In this document: positions 21,727-32,495 of the stretch, one piece after another
Layout: each line of letters starts with the position of its first letter
How positions within the stretch are numbered: the stretch's first letter is position 1
DNA from: Talaromyces rugulosus
Lineage: Eukaryota > Ascomycota > Eurotiomycetes > Eurotiales > Trichocomaceae
Direction of reading: 5' to 3'
Assembly (NCBI RefSeq): GCF_013368755.1
Contig: NC_049561.1
Span: 5,828,001 to 5,892,000 of the forward strand
DNA: 64,000 nucleotides
Notes under the pieces: generated by a model
Told to the model about the DNA's origin: nothing
Databases searched by the model: none
The model's input: only the letters and a program-made list of their open reading frames with translations
Position numbers and translations under genes: made by a program

Positions 21727-22162
21727 ATGACGCGCGCACAACAAACAGTCTCCGCTCTCCTTTTGCTCTCTTCCGTACGTGCAGTCCATGGATATACAAT
21801 GAAAAAGACTCGCAGCCCATCGCAGAAACTATACTGACATTTTTTACTGCTATAGCTCTACCTGGCTATCTACCTTGGCCTCATCCCCATCAACGAGACC
21901 GTGCAGAACGAGGTTATCCCTGTGGTACGTTCTCCTGTGTACTCCCCGCGCACATCGTCGATTCGGCATTATTTTTTCTAACTCTTCCATCTCCTCAAAG
22001 CTGCCATTCTACGCCCTCATTGTTCTCGCCTGTTTCCTCGGTGCGCGCCTCGGCTATATGATCCTGACGTTTAACGACGTGCCCGAAGAGCACGAGTCGC
22101 TCAAGAAAGAGATTGAGCAGGCCAAGGCCGAGCTCCGCAAGTTGAATGTCGATGTCGATTAA
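21727..22162 (+). CDS. dpm3: Dolichol-phosphate mannosyltransferase subunit 3
   Basis: Exons 21727-21774, 21856-21924 and 22001-22162 give 92 residues, matching the family length. The product has two hydrophobic helices (VSALLLLSSLYLAIYLGLIP and LPFYALIVLACFLGARLGYM) followed by a charged coiled-coil tail (EEHESLKKEIEQAKAELRKL). Human DPM3 has the same plan. Family knowledge: DPM3 holds the catalytic subunit Dpm1 at the ER membrane, so dolichol-phosphate-mannose can be made for N-glycans, O-mannosylation and GPI anchors. Spliced together, the pieces are short, so unspliced gene finders easily miss this gene. Confidence 0.93.
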
Positions 22163-22609
22163 GAAGGTCTTGAAAATTTGGTGAACACTTCTTGTCGAGA
22201 CTGTGGCTTGTATTATATTTGGAGTCTTTATTGTCAAGCGGGGGACGTTTTTTTATATTAATATGTGACATCTGGGACCGGGGTGGTTAGGGAGCAGGCA
22301 TTTAATGATGGAATGATAATACCTGTGACCGAGCCCGTGCAAGTATGCTATCGAATATTGGGCTATTTGTTATCATCTACATATACCAGTCCATTACTGA
22401 GACTACTTTCTGGACTGTTCCAAAAGCGAAAAATGCCACTCTTTCGTTGAAGCTCTATAAAAAAAAAGGAACCAAATAAAAATGTGATAAACAGCAAGAA
22501 AATCTTCAATTATATTTCTCAGCCAACCACCAATTCAAAATGCTGTGAAATATGCAGAACGCCGTTGAAAAATGGTGCATTATGCATTAAGGGTCGTCAT
22601 TAACAGAAA
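22163..22609. other. Convergent 3' region, dpm3 / hpt1
   Basis: An AT-rich gap between two stop codons on opposite strands, with A-runs near 22460-22480. No gene is seen. Confidence 0.4.
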
Positions 22610-23448
22610 CTACACAACTGGGCTTTTCTTTGCGAGTGCGTCATGTTCGTCAATATCCCTGATGGCTGCGGTTAGTTTGAGAGCAATAGCAATCAAAAAA
22701 AGAAGAGCTTACTTGGCTTCCCAAGGGTAGCAGATCCAGACATCGCCGGTAGTGACGGCGGCGTGATACCGGCCGGCGGACATCATCTCATCGGGCAGCT
22801 TGCCCTTCTTCGACTTGTTCTTGTTCTAATAGCATACGGTTAATACCGCAGTCATCAGGGATCGGAACAACCAAAACTCACGTGCAAAACGAAAATAGAA
22901 AACGTCGTCTTTTCACCCTCACGGCCCAGGTTCTTCTGCGCAAGTTCAACGTCCTTCTCCAATTCCCGGACAGCGTATTCAAGAGTCGTGCGGGTGTCGT
23001 CCACCTCGTCCACGATGAGCACGTTCTTGCCGATCAGGTTGGCCATCTCCAGAGAGCTCAAATCCAACCACTGCGTTCGCGTAACCTTGGTTCCAGGAAC
23101 CTCCTCGGGGTCGTCGAAGCCGAGATTCTCGTAGAGAGACAGACCGATTGCCTGGATAGGGATGTTGGGCTCGCCCGGGCGCTTCAAGAAGGAGCTGGAG
23201 AATGGAGACGTTAGCCAGATGCAGATGTAGTATCTAACAGTACATACCGGAGGATTCGAGCAGGGATATAACCACCGCCACCAATGGCAATCATCAGATT
23301 CGGCTGGTGACCATCGAGGATCGCGTCTGCGGATTTCTGGCACAGCTTGTGCACCTATAGTGGGATCGGAGCGTCAGTTGCGTATGGAGCCGGGCCACGA
23401 TCCGGCTGGACTGACCTCGTTGTAAGTGACATAGTATTTCTCAGGCAT
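22610..23448 (-). CDS. hpt1: Hypoxanthine-guanine (xanthine) phosphoribosyltransferase, yeast Hpt1 type
   Basis: Five exons (23416-23448, 23248-23354, 22882-23194, 22713-22825, 22610-22658) give 204 residues. The opening MPEKYYVTYNEVHKLCQ and the PPi-loop block MIAIGGGGYIPARILRSFLK match yeast Hpt1. The PRPP-binding motif VLIVDEVDDTRTT is at residues 105-117. The end, GDVWICYPWEAKDIDEHDAL, also follows yeast Hpt1/Xpt1. Two AGs lie close together at the last intron; only the acceptor at 22659-22660 keeps the conserved KDID frame. Role: purine salvage, converting hypoxanthine and guanine with PRPP to IMP and GMP in the cytosol. Xanthine use as in Xpt1 cannot be excluded. Confidence 0.93.
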
Positions 23449-24438
23449 CTTGACGGTTCGAGTCGGAATGCTGTTCAAGACAAATGGATTTCGACAGGCG
23501 AGGCTCTAGTGAGAAAAGCCGCTAATGAAGATCCGGAGGATAGGATACCGATACGGGTCTGTTAACCAGAGTAGGCGTTTCAAGACAACCGGGGGAAAGA
23601 ATGACCAGAATCACAAGAAAGAAAAAGGACGAAAATCTCCCGTGCAGGCAGACATTATTACTGCCCATTGTTTTTTTTTTTTTTGTTTTCCCCACTCTGG
23701 TTACCACTTAACTTTTTTTTTTTTTCCCTCCCCCTCTGTGATGGCACCCTTCAGGCTCGCCCGCTCGGAGGACGCCGCCTGGAGAGCCGTTAGCCCCGCC
23801 CTAGGCCCGATGCGGAATGCGGGTTAGGGCTGCAGCCGGCGCGTGGCTCCTGCCTGATCCTCGTACCACGATGAACTCTTGTTGTTTACTCTCGGAAGTC
23901 GGTGTTATTATTTGCTTCACACTCGCCTATGGCAAACACTAGAGATATCACTGGCATTCCATGCACTCCGTTTGTCTGTCAGTTGCATCATGCCGGCATC
24001 CCTCGTCGGTGTTCTCCGTAGTACAATTCTACGTGCCGCAGGGACCATGGGGGTTCCCTCCAATTTCCCCGTCTGAAGGTGTTCTTCACTCGCTACGCGT
24101 CGTCAGTCAATAATAACACGCCCCGTATTATTATTCGGACTGGTTCACGCATGTATAGCATCAGCTTTTTGTTCGCCAGTTAAGAATATGACTGTCCCGA
24201 GTCCCACCGATGCCCAAGCTAATTTAGCGTCCAAAACGGAGTCCGGTTTCTTGTTTTTCGACCACTGACAGTCGAGGTAGTCAGTTTACGCAGATTATTA
24301 TTCTCCCCGCCTTTTGTTCTGTTATTCTATCTTCTTTTCACATTTACGAATCTTTATAAAGAACTCGGCACTTGGGCAAATCTCATAATGGCGGAGCTGG
24401 AGGCCGATTCGTAATGCTCGCGCGGAAAGAAGTCCGAC
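23449..24438. promoter_or_regulatory. Divergent promoter region, hpt1 / TDT transporter
   Basis: A 990-bp gap. It contains two long T-runs (about 23669-23683 and 23711-23726) interrupted by mixed sequence, a GC-rich patch (23750-23850) and an 8-bp inverted repeat at 24109-24135. The short open frames present show no protein-like features. Confidence 0.45.
24109..24135. repeat. Inverted repeat (8-bp arms, 11-nt loop)
   Basis: AATAATAA at 24109-24116 pairs with TTATTATT at 24128-24135 around a GC-rich CACGCCCCGTA loop. The stem is AT-only, so it is more likely a protein site or chance than a stable RNA hairpin. Confidence 0.4.
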
Positions 24439-26051
24439 ATGGCGAATGCGCTGGAGGTTCCCCGTCATTTGAGACGGCCTGGAGATGATGGCTATCTGAC
24501 TCCCATGATCGAAGATACAGAAAGGCAATTGGAGCTGTCGAGTTATTTTCCCGAGGACTTATCCCATCTTCATCTTCATCGCAGTTTAGGCGAAGCTCAT
24601 GCCTCCACTCTCGAAAGAGTAAACTCTCTCGTTCTTCGCCCAAATCGAAGTCGTTGTAGTGCAAATGGCGACTGCATTTCCCACTACTGTGCAGATCATG
24701 CCGAGCGGCTTCCTTCAACCAAGGAGGAAGACAGGGAAGACGAACAAAGCAGCGGGAAGCTTGGCTTTAAGCAGCGCATCCGTCATATGACATGGGCTTA
24801 CTTCACCTTGACCATGGCAACAGGCGGAATCGCCAATGTCCTGCACCACAGTATGTTTTTCTCTCTCTGTACTTCCTCAATCCAATCTAGCCGCCTGATG
24901 AATCAACAGTTCCGAGTTCTTATAGATTCCACGGCCTGGACACTATCGGCCTAGTCATTTTCCTGTTAAATATTGTCTTGTACGTCGCTATCTGGGGCTT
25001 GCTCCTCGTGAGATTTACATCATTTCCGTACACCTTCAAGGCCTCCTTTCTTCATCCGACTGAGTCATTGTTTGCTCCTGCAACCGTCGTTTCCTTCGGG
25101 ACTATATTGATCAATATATCCCAGTATGGACCAGATCGGACTGGCCCCTGGCTTCTGGATGTGGTGCGGGTTCTGTTCTGGTTCGATCTGGCACTTGCAT
25201 TCTGTCTCTCTGCAGGCGTCTATCTTCTTTTGTTAGTCCAGTCTTCCCTGTACAAATATGTACACATCTAACTCTGCTCATGCAGGTGGTCTACTCAGAC
25301 TTTTACCATCGCTCAAATGACCCCCATTTGGATTTTTCCGGCCTATCCAATGTTGATTATCGGCTCTCATGCCGGAGTTCTCAGCGCACAATTGGGGCCG
25401 GGCCAGTCTTTTTACATCATAGTAGGCGGTTTCACCATCCAGGGCGTTGGATTTCTGGTATCGCTGATGGTCTATTCCGCCTTTATTTACCGGCTCATGA
25501 CGCAGAAGCTCCCAAAGGAAAACTTACGACCGGGAATGTTCGTCTCTGTTGGACCGAGTGCCTTTACTGTTGCAGGAGTTCTCACCATGGCAGAAAACGC
25601 CGAGAGGGCTTTCCCATCCGACCTCTTTGGCAATGGCAAGCTCGCGGCGATGATTGTGAGGGTGATTGCAAACTTCACCTGCCTCTGGCTGTGGGGACTG
25701 GCAATTTTTTTCTTTTTCATCGCAACTTCTGCACATCTCCCCCCAGTCATGCAAGGCGGTCGAATGGTCTTTTCAATGACTTGGTTCTCCTTTGTCTTCC
25801 CAAACACGGCATTGATAACAGCAACATTTGCCATTGGTAAGGTGTTTTTGTGCAGGCCGATAGAAATCCTGGGATTGGCCATGACCGTCCTGCTGATTAT
25901 AGTCTATCTTTTCGTTGTCTACATGATGATACGCGCAATCGTGCTGCACCACATATTATGGCCGCAAAAGGGCGAAGACAAGGACGAAGGCGGGTTTCGA
26001 ATTGCAGAAATTAAGCCTGAGTCGCCTCTACGAGGTGTGACGCCTGTGTGA
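24439..26051 (+). CDS. TDT-family transporter (Mae1 malate / Ssu1 sulfite type)
   Basis: Exons 24439-24850, 24910-25231 and 25286-26051 give 499 residues. A hydrophilic N-terminus of about 115 residues is followed by about ten membrane segments. The family signature at the first one reads MTWAYFTLTMATGGIANVLH. Others are YRFHGLDTIGLVIFLLNIVL and IWIFPAYPMLIIGSHAGVLS; the Pro-containing MTPIWIFPAYP is typical of the tellurite-resistance/dicarboxylate transporter family. Members in fungi export sulfite (Ssu1) or take up malate and other C4-dicarboxylates (Mae1). The last segments (SMTWFSFVFPNTALITATFA) look more Mae1-like, but the substrate is not settled by sequence. Confidence 0.88.
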
Positions 26052-26494
26052 TTGTAATTTTCGTGTGTTTTGTTTCTGGGTATACAATGGACATTTCCTC
26101 GCTGAACAAATAGATAATTTGAAATAAATATGAACCTAATATTTAATATTATTAAACGTAGAGGGAAAGGATTTATTTTTGAAAACCAAGAGCGCGGTCT
26201 TACGAAATCGATACCAAATTTTTTTTATATAGAACAAAGAGAGAGTAAATAATAATGTCAACAAAATAATAACCAAATCGGCAGGTTTCGGACGGCGAGC
26301 TACCGGCCCGTCACCTGACGGCTTCTTCCGAGGCGCAAAGCTAACCCAGGCGTGCCGAAGCCTGAAAGACCAACGACCACGTTCAAGCAAAAACACCTTC
26401 GTTCTTTTTGGTGTCCCTCTCCCCTCCCTCTCTCGTTTTCCACTAGACCGCTTGTGTTTTTTCTTCTTCTTCATATTCAACCCATCGGCCCAAG
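26052..26494. promoter_or_regulatory. Intergenic region between TDT transporter and succinyl-CoA ligase
   Basis: The first half is AT-rich 3' sequence. The second half (about 26390-26490) is a pyrimidine-rich stretch leading to the ATG, as expected for a highly expressed fungal gene. No other gene is seen. Confidence 0.45.
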
Positions 26495-28332
26495 ATGTTT
26501 CGATTTGTTCGCAGCAGGCCGATTGCGACGGCTCTGAGAGCTGCAGCCGTAAGTTCACACCAGTTCTCTTGACGACATCTGGTCCATCTACAGACGCGTT
26601 CTTTGGCTCGTCCTGTTTTATCTGGATCAACTGCAATGGAAATATTGGTTGGTCTGGTTCGCTGACTGGTTTTGTTTTGTTTTTTTTCTAGGAGCCCCCA
26701 GTGCAGTGCAGATTCGCTGCGCAACAAAAGAGAAATCTTTCCATCCACGAATACCTTTCCGCCAACCTCCTGAAAACTGTGAGTGACACCTCGATCTGTT
26801 TGGATAAGAACAGGCACACTGCTACAATCGAATCCGCTGCTAACCGCAGACGAATAGTATGGCGTTGGTGTCCCTAAGGGCGAGGTGGCCCGTACTGCTG
26901 AAGAGGCAGAGGCTGTTGCCAAGTCAATTGGTATATCTCCCACGAAAACAAAGTGATGGATTTGATGGATGCTAAGAAATGAATTAGGTGGAGATGACAT
27001 GGTCATCAAGGCCCAGGTTCTTGCCGGTGGTCGAGGAAAGGGTTCTTTCGACAACGGTCTGAAGGGTGGTGTCCGTGTTATCTACTCGTAAGTTGGGGAC
27101 CTACCATGTGCTATATTTAATTGCAAACTGACTGCAATCAGCTCAACCGAGGCCAAGATGTTCGCCGACCAAATGATTGGACACAAATTGGTCACGAAGC
27201 AAACCGGCGCTGGCGGTCGTCTCTGCAACGCTGTCTACATCTGCGAACGCAAATTCGCTCGCCGCGAATTCTACCTTGCTATCCTGATGGACCGCCAGAC
27301 TCAGTCTCCCGTTATTGTGGCCTCGTCTCAGGGTGGTATGGACATTGAGTCGGTCGCAAAAGAAAGCCCCGACGCCATCCACACAACCCCCATTGACATC
27401 AAAGTCGGTGTTACCGATGAGATTGCCCGCAGCATTGCCACCGACCTTGGATTCTCTGAGCAGTGCATTGAAGACGCCAAGGACACCATTCAGAACCTCT
27501 ACAGGGTCTTCACCGAGAAGGATGCTACTCAGATCGAAATCAACCCTCTCTCCGAGACATCCGACCACCAGGTTCTTGCCATGGACGCCAAGCTTGGATT
27601 CGATGACAACGCGGAGTTCAGACAGAAGGACGTTTTCTCGTGGCGGGACACCACCCAGGAGGATGCTGACGAGGTCAAGGCTGCTGAGTAAGTTTTGTCG
27701 CTGTTGGAAATTCGGGAACAACAATTCTGACAGCTACTGCAACAGACACGGTCTCAACTTCATCAAGCTCGATGGAGACATTGGCTGCTTGGGTATGTCT
27801 CTCCTGCCGTGTGGGCTGTGATAACTATAACTAACTGTATTGCAGTGAACGGTGCCGGTCTTGCCATGGCTACTATGGATATCATCAAGCTGAACGGAGG
27901 CAACCCTGCTAACTTCTTGGACGTTGGCGGTGGTGCCACCCCTGCTGCCATCAAGTCGGCATTTGACTTGATCACGAGCGACCCCAAGGTCAGCGCTATC
28001 TTCGTCAACATCTTCGGTGGTATTGTGCGATGTGACGCCATCGCCCAGGGTCTTATCAATGTTGTCGGCGACATGGGCCTCCGCACCCCAGTCATTGCTC
28101 GTCTGCAGGGTACCAACATGGAGCAAGCTCGCAAGCTGGTAAGCTTTCTTTTGCAAGGCGTAACATATATAAATGAATTTGCTAATATAAATACTAGATT
28201 GACGAATCTGGCCTCAAGATCTTCTGCATCCAGGACCTCCAGAGCGCCGCCGAGAAGTCGGTCCAATTCTCCAAGGTCGTCAAGCTGGCTCGTGATATTG
28301 ATGTCGGTGTCGAGTTCACTCTGGGTATTTAA
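26495..28332 (+). CDS. LSC2: Succinyl-CoA ligase beta subunit, mitochondrial
   Basis: Eight exons (26495-26548, 26692-26778, 26858-26930, 26988-27087, 27142-27687, 27746-27792, 27846-28138, 28198-28332) give 444 residues. The first exon encodes a Cys-free, Arg/Ala-rich presequence ([18 protein letters not shown]). The ATP-grasp body starts [20 protein letters not shown], then [18 protein letters not shown]. The family signature [20 protein letters not shown] leads to FLDVGGGA near residue 310, and [13 protein letters not shown] binds CoA. Role: succinyl-CoA to succinate in the TCA cycle with NDP phosphorylation, together with the alpha subunit. Whether ADP or GDP is used is not clear from the visible residues. 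It is among the most intron-rich genes here. Confidence 0.96.
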
Positions 28333-28997
28333 ATAAACTCTCCAATCTTATACAACCGAACTTGATCCGAACCATTCTGCGGCTGCTCTTTTCTTTTTCA
28401 CTTTATTATTCCCCCCCTTGGTTCGAGTTTGATAAAAGATAATAATAAGAGTTGGTTGCGCGAATATCGTCATTATACATTATGGGAATTCGTGTCTATT
28501 TTACTACTTCTTTGATCAATTCCAGCAACCAGACCTGATATTTTCAAATTTCTTATTAATCATTTGTCTTTTTTATTTTCTTTCTCAGATTCAATCGCTG
28601 ATTGAAGGATGAAATTGGACACGAATATAGACTACTATCGGTGTGGAAGAAAGAAGGAAAGAAAGAAAGAATTGCAGATCTCGGAATAGTTGGCAGGATT
28701 GGTTGTCTCCTCTGTTTTTGATCCCCCTTTCGAATGTACTTTTTTTGTTAGTGCTAATTGATAGACTTATCGAGAGTTTGTGTTTCTCGCTATGTTATAC
28801 TTTTCGTGTATGATCTTTTGTCTTTTTTTTTATATCAATGGATTGGTAACATCAGTCAGTATGTTCTATGTTTAGTTTTTGAATGGAGGTTGTTCATAAA
28901 GATTACTTTTAAAAGATTTAGATTTGTAATTGATATTATTAATCAGTATGCTTTATTTTTTTTCCTCAAAAAAGTTTGGATCTACGAGGATTCAATG
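28333..28997. other. Convergent 3' region, succinyl-CoA ligase / F-box gene
   Basis: A T-rich 665-bp gap with a purine tract of GAAA units at 28645-28671 and several T-runs. An 84-codon frame at 28758-29012 is composed of low-complexity F/L/Y/I codons and is not gene-like. Confidence 0.4.
28645..28671 (+). repeat. GAAA-type purine microsatellite
   Basis: An imperfect run of GAAA/GGAA units in the 3' region after succinyl-CoA ligase. It is pure purine on the plus strand. Confidence 0.6.
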
Positions 28998-30580
28998 TTA
29001 GTAAAATTTTAAATCTGGATCAAACGACCAAACAGCAATCCCTTTGGTTCCAATAACACCGTACAGCTGGTGATTTCCAAAAGTGAGGTTCCCGATACCC
29101 TGGAAAAAATCTTGATAGCCTATAGGGAAATTGACATCACGCTTGATCCCAGGCGCGAAAACGCTATGCATCTTGAGCTCGTTCGTTAATGACGGCGAGT
29201 ATACCAACCCGTCTGGCGATAATAGTCTGCCCTGGCTGATATTAACACCAGGTATATGGGCATTTAGGGTGTCAGTATCGTCGATGGTGAATACTGCCAG
29301 GTGATCGGTTGAGGCGCGGTAGCAGATGAACATGGGTGCATCTAGATTTGCGCCTGCGAGGTATTGGGTGACGGCGGTACCATAACGGCACAGGTATTGA
29401 TTATACCGAAATGCGGTGGTAAGGGGACCATACGATTGGCTGTGTCTTGGCTTTGTGACAAGAAGCTTGGATTCAACAAGGATGAGGTTATCGTTTGAGG
29501 TGGAATACTTCTTTCTAAAGAACCTGGAGAGGGATTCTGGGAGATCTAGCTCAATCACAGTGATGACACTTGCGTCTTCATTCCAATGAGTGAACATAGG
29601 GTTAGCGTCAAGGCCCACAGACCGCAAGCTACCACTTATCAGGTTCCAGCTGTAGAGCGTATGTTGTTTGGTTGGACTTTGGAGGATCATTGCCACGTAG
29701 TTGTCTCTGATATTGACTTCAAAGATCGAGGAAGAGGGTATCCTGACTGAAGTGCTCTCTCCACTGGCCAAGTTCCATACGGTACAATGCCTGTACAAGT
29801 CAGATGCATGTCGGAATAAGATTGATACAAACATTAATCTTACCCCGAGGCTTGGACAAACAAAAAGGACCCGGAAACATGTATCGTTGAGATGGTGCCC
29901 CGAGTTACGGGCACAAAGTCTGCAACGGCTCCAGCCTGTAGATCGCGGACAAAGGCGCGCCTCTTATCCCGGGATACCCAGGCGACTTTTGCGGAACAGT
30001 ACGACACGAGGCCCAGCGTCGCAGTGTCATACGCATAGTCCGGTCCGTCTAGCCAAGGGTAAACGGCTTGACGGCATGGAGAGCCCGTTTCCAAGCTGTA
30101 TCTTCGTTCGACAAAGGCGCGAAATCCCTCAGTAGACAGGTTCGTTTCAGTCTCTGGGACGCAATAGAAGCGCAACACTGGCCGATAAACGGCATTAGAC
30201 GATAGACGGTCTTGCCATTGTTTGGAAACCTGTTTTCATCCGCAATCAGTATGAGACGTGGCGGCTCCGACAAGATCGCGGATATCATACTCTCTGCAGA
30301 CGTAGGATATCCCGCAGATCCAAGTACGTTGTCATTTCGACAACGAGTTCAAGGGGAAGACATCCGACAATATCACGCTGCAGGGTCTTGGATGCGCGGT
30401 TATATATTCGACGCCACTCATTCGGCTGCAAGAGATCGAGCAGTTGGTCTAACCTGTAGCCTAGTCAGAGGTGGAGAAACTCGTAGAGACGTCGTCATAC
30501 GCGGTCTGTCGAGCTTGATTTGTTTGTAGGGATGCGAAGGCGCTTGCAAACCCCCCGTGGGGATCGCCACCGGGACCCAT
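28998..30580 (-). CDS. F-box protein with a beta-propeller-like C-terminus
   Basis: Exons 30501-30580, 30291-30453, 29844-30229 and 28998-29790 give 473 residues from the ATG at 30578-30580. The F-box is assembled across the second intron: RDIVGCLPLELVVEMTTYLD, then LRDILRLQR joined to VSKQWQDRLSS (about residues 50-90). The remainder repeats WD/propeller-like units such as CTVWNLASGES, LYSWNLISGSL and GIAVWSFDPDLK. The first intron is only 47 nt and was chosen because it restores QTALDQLLDLLQPNEWRR ahead of the F-box. Inferred role: substrate receptor of an SCF ubiquitin ligase; the substrate is unknown. Confidence 0.85.
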
Positions 30581-32495
30581 GCGATGCGCGAGAGCTCTTC
30601 TTCGTCTTTGTGCTGGTAGAGTACTGCTGTACTACTCAGTGAGGTAGGTGATCGAGGTGTATCTTCGAACGAGGCCTAGACAGGCAAGCGGCAGGCGGCA
30701 GGCGGGGACTTGCCCGGGGGGTGCGCCAGGGCTCCACTTAAGTTCCTTCCCTCCCGGTCGATCTCGACTCGCGATGAGATCGTTGGAACCTGTCTGCTGT
30801 ACTCTCCAAACAACTCTACAGGGTATTCGCTTACTCTGGCTACTCGCATATGCCCAATACCTACTGGGTACATACTACCGCGTCACATCCTGTGCCAAAC
30901 ACAGTAAGCAGAGTGCTCGCCATGTCCAGCACAGGCTAACAATCCCCGCCAAGTTCGAGCATTCGTCGTCTCCCTTAGGGAGGTTATTAGCAGATCCTGC
31001 GGCATCCTCCGATTCCTCGGGCCTCTCGCGCTTATAAACAAGGGAGACGCGTCCAGCCCCTGGGCGAGTCAGAGAGCACTGGAGTCTGGGCGACAATCGC
31101 ATTAGTATTTTGTTGATGCTACTCCCGCGTACGACGTTTTGAAGAAGCACATGGTGGCACCAGCCTATGAACTGAGGTAGCACTGCCGGGGTGGATCGAA
31201 GGAAGCTGATCGATATGCTGCCGACCCGCTTCCTGACGAAAAAGGAGCATCGCAAATTCGCAATCACGAATAATACCCTTGTTTAGTCTTCCAGCGAAAA
31301 AGTCTATTGCTGGCAAACGCTCAGGCGGCCATCGATTCATTCGACCCAGGCCCTCGACCCTGAAGAACACGGTAGCAATTGCCAATCGCCCTGAGCTTCA
31401 GCCTGAATAATCAATCGCACGTAGCATCCAATCTCAGCAGCGGGCCATCCACTGTTTGCCGATTCGTCTTAGGGGCAGCCACAGGGGTTTCGCCAACCAG
31501 TCACTTTGGGAGGTTTGATGTTTGAGCAGTCACAGACTCCCAGCTGTAGTTCTGCAGCTGCAGCTGCTACTACTGCCCCCATCCCAGATCAGCCTCAGCT
31601 GCTGCAGTGCTGCGTTGCGCTGACGGGCGCCCCTGCTAAGTGCTAACCGCAGCAGGCGCTTTCTCTTTCTTCTTTCTGTTCAAGAACATCCATCACACGT
31701 AATCAGCTAGTCGGTCTCGGACTTCTCACCACCAACCTCTCCCGCTTCCTCCGTCTCCTCTCTCTCCTCCCTCCTTTCCTGTCCCGTATAGACTATCTAT
31801 TCTTTCGTACTCGGCCCGTTGTTGCTCGGGTCGCTTCCATTCTTCAGTCTATCGCGCCACCCGATCGGGCCAAGGGGAGAAAAAAAAAGGTGGGGAATAG
31901 TTCCAGACGAGCGAGAGAAATCGGCAGCGGAGTCCGGACAGATAGCGATATTGCCTGCATGCTTCTCCCGTGCTAGTCCAGTCGACTGCATTTCCTCCCA
32001 GCAGCTGCTCACATCCACGAGGCACCCCCAGCACCGGATTCGCTCTTCCCCCCCGCAGCGTGGATTGCCTCTCCTCTTTTGTTCACCATCGCGAAACCAC
32101 GGCTTCCGCGCAAAGGCTCGCTCTTCGCATCCCGATTTCCCCCCGAGTCATTGTTCGCCGAGTCGCTTCACCCACGCGCGCCTTTGTGGGTTTCCTCCTA
32201 CACGCAACTTCCGCCCTGAGTCTCTATTTGTCAACCATGTTCAGTCCTGTCGGCCTCTGGCGGCCTTGAATTACTGCTCTACCTTTTTGCGACGCAAGAC
32301 GAAACGACCGGCCGCCATTGCATATTGACACGGGCACGGTATCGTCACAAACGAGACGGAGAAGCTAGAATCACAACAACCGGAAACAGGACAAGTCTTC
32401 CGCTAATTTGGAAATCGCGTCGCTATTGGACGAGCGTTTATAACGTCGTTTATTTTCTTTTTTTTTTTCCGCACAAAAACTAGTCGAAGTTCGTT
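30581..32495. promoter_or_regulatory. Long divergent intergenic region and leader of the HSF-type gene
   Basis: 1.9 kb with no convincing gene. There are four CAGCTG sites at 31541-31601, and a GC-rich GGCAGGC repeat near 30685-30705. A strongly pyrimidine-rich stretch at 31660-31800 probably marks transcription starts, which would give the HSF mRNA a leader of about 700 nt. At least two short upstream ORFs lie in that leader (31959-31976 and 32237-32269). Confidence 0.5.
32237..32269 (+). promoter_or_regulatory. Candidate upstream ORF of the HSF-type gene
   Basis: An ATG in good context (AACCATG) opens a 10-codon frame, MFSPVGLWRP, that ends 226 bp before the main start. It would act on translation only if the leader is transcribed and unspliced. 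Confidence 0.35.

Noticed and set aside
30648..31385. Several 60-130 codon frames between the F-box and HSF genes
   Set aside because: Overlap on both strands, no conserved motif, and lack sensible splice partners.
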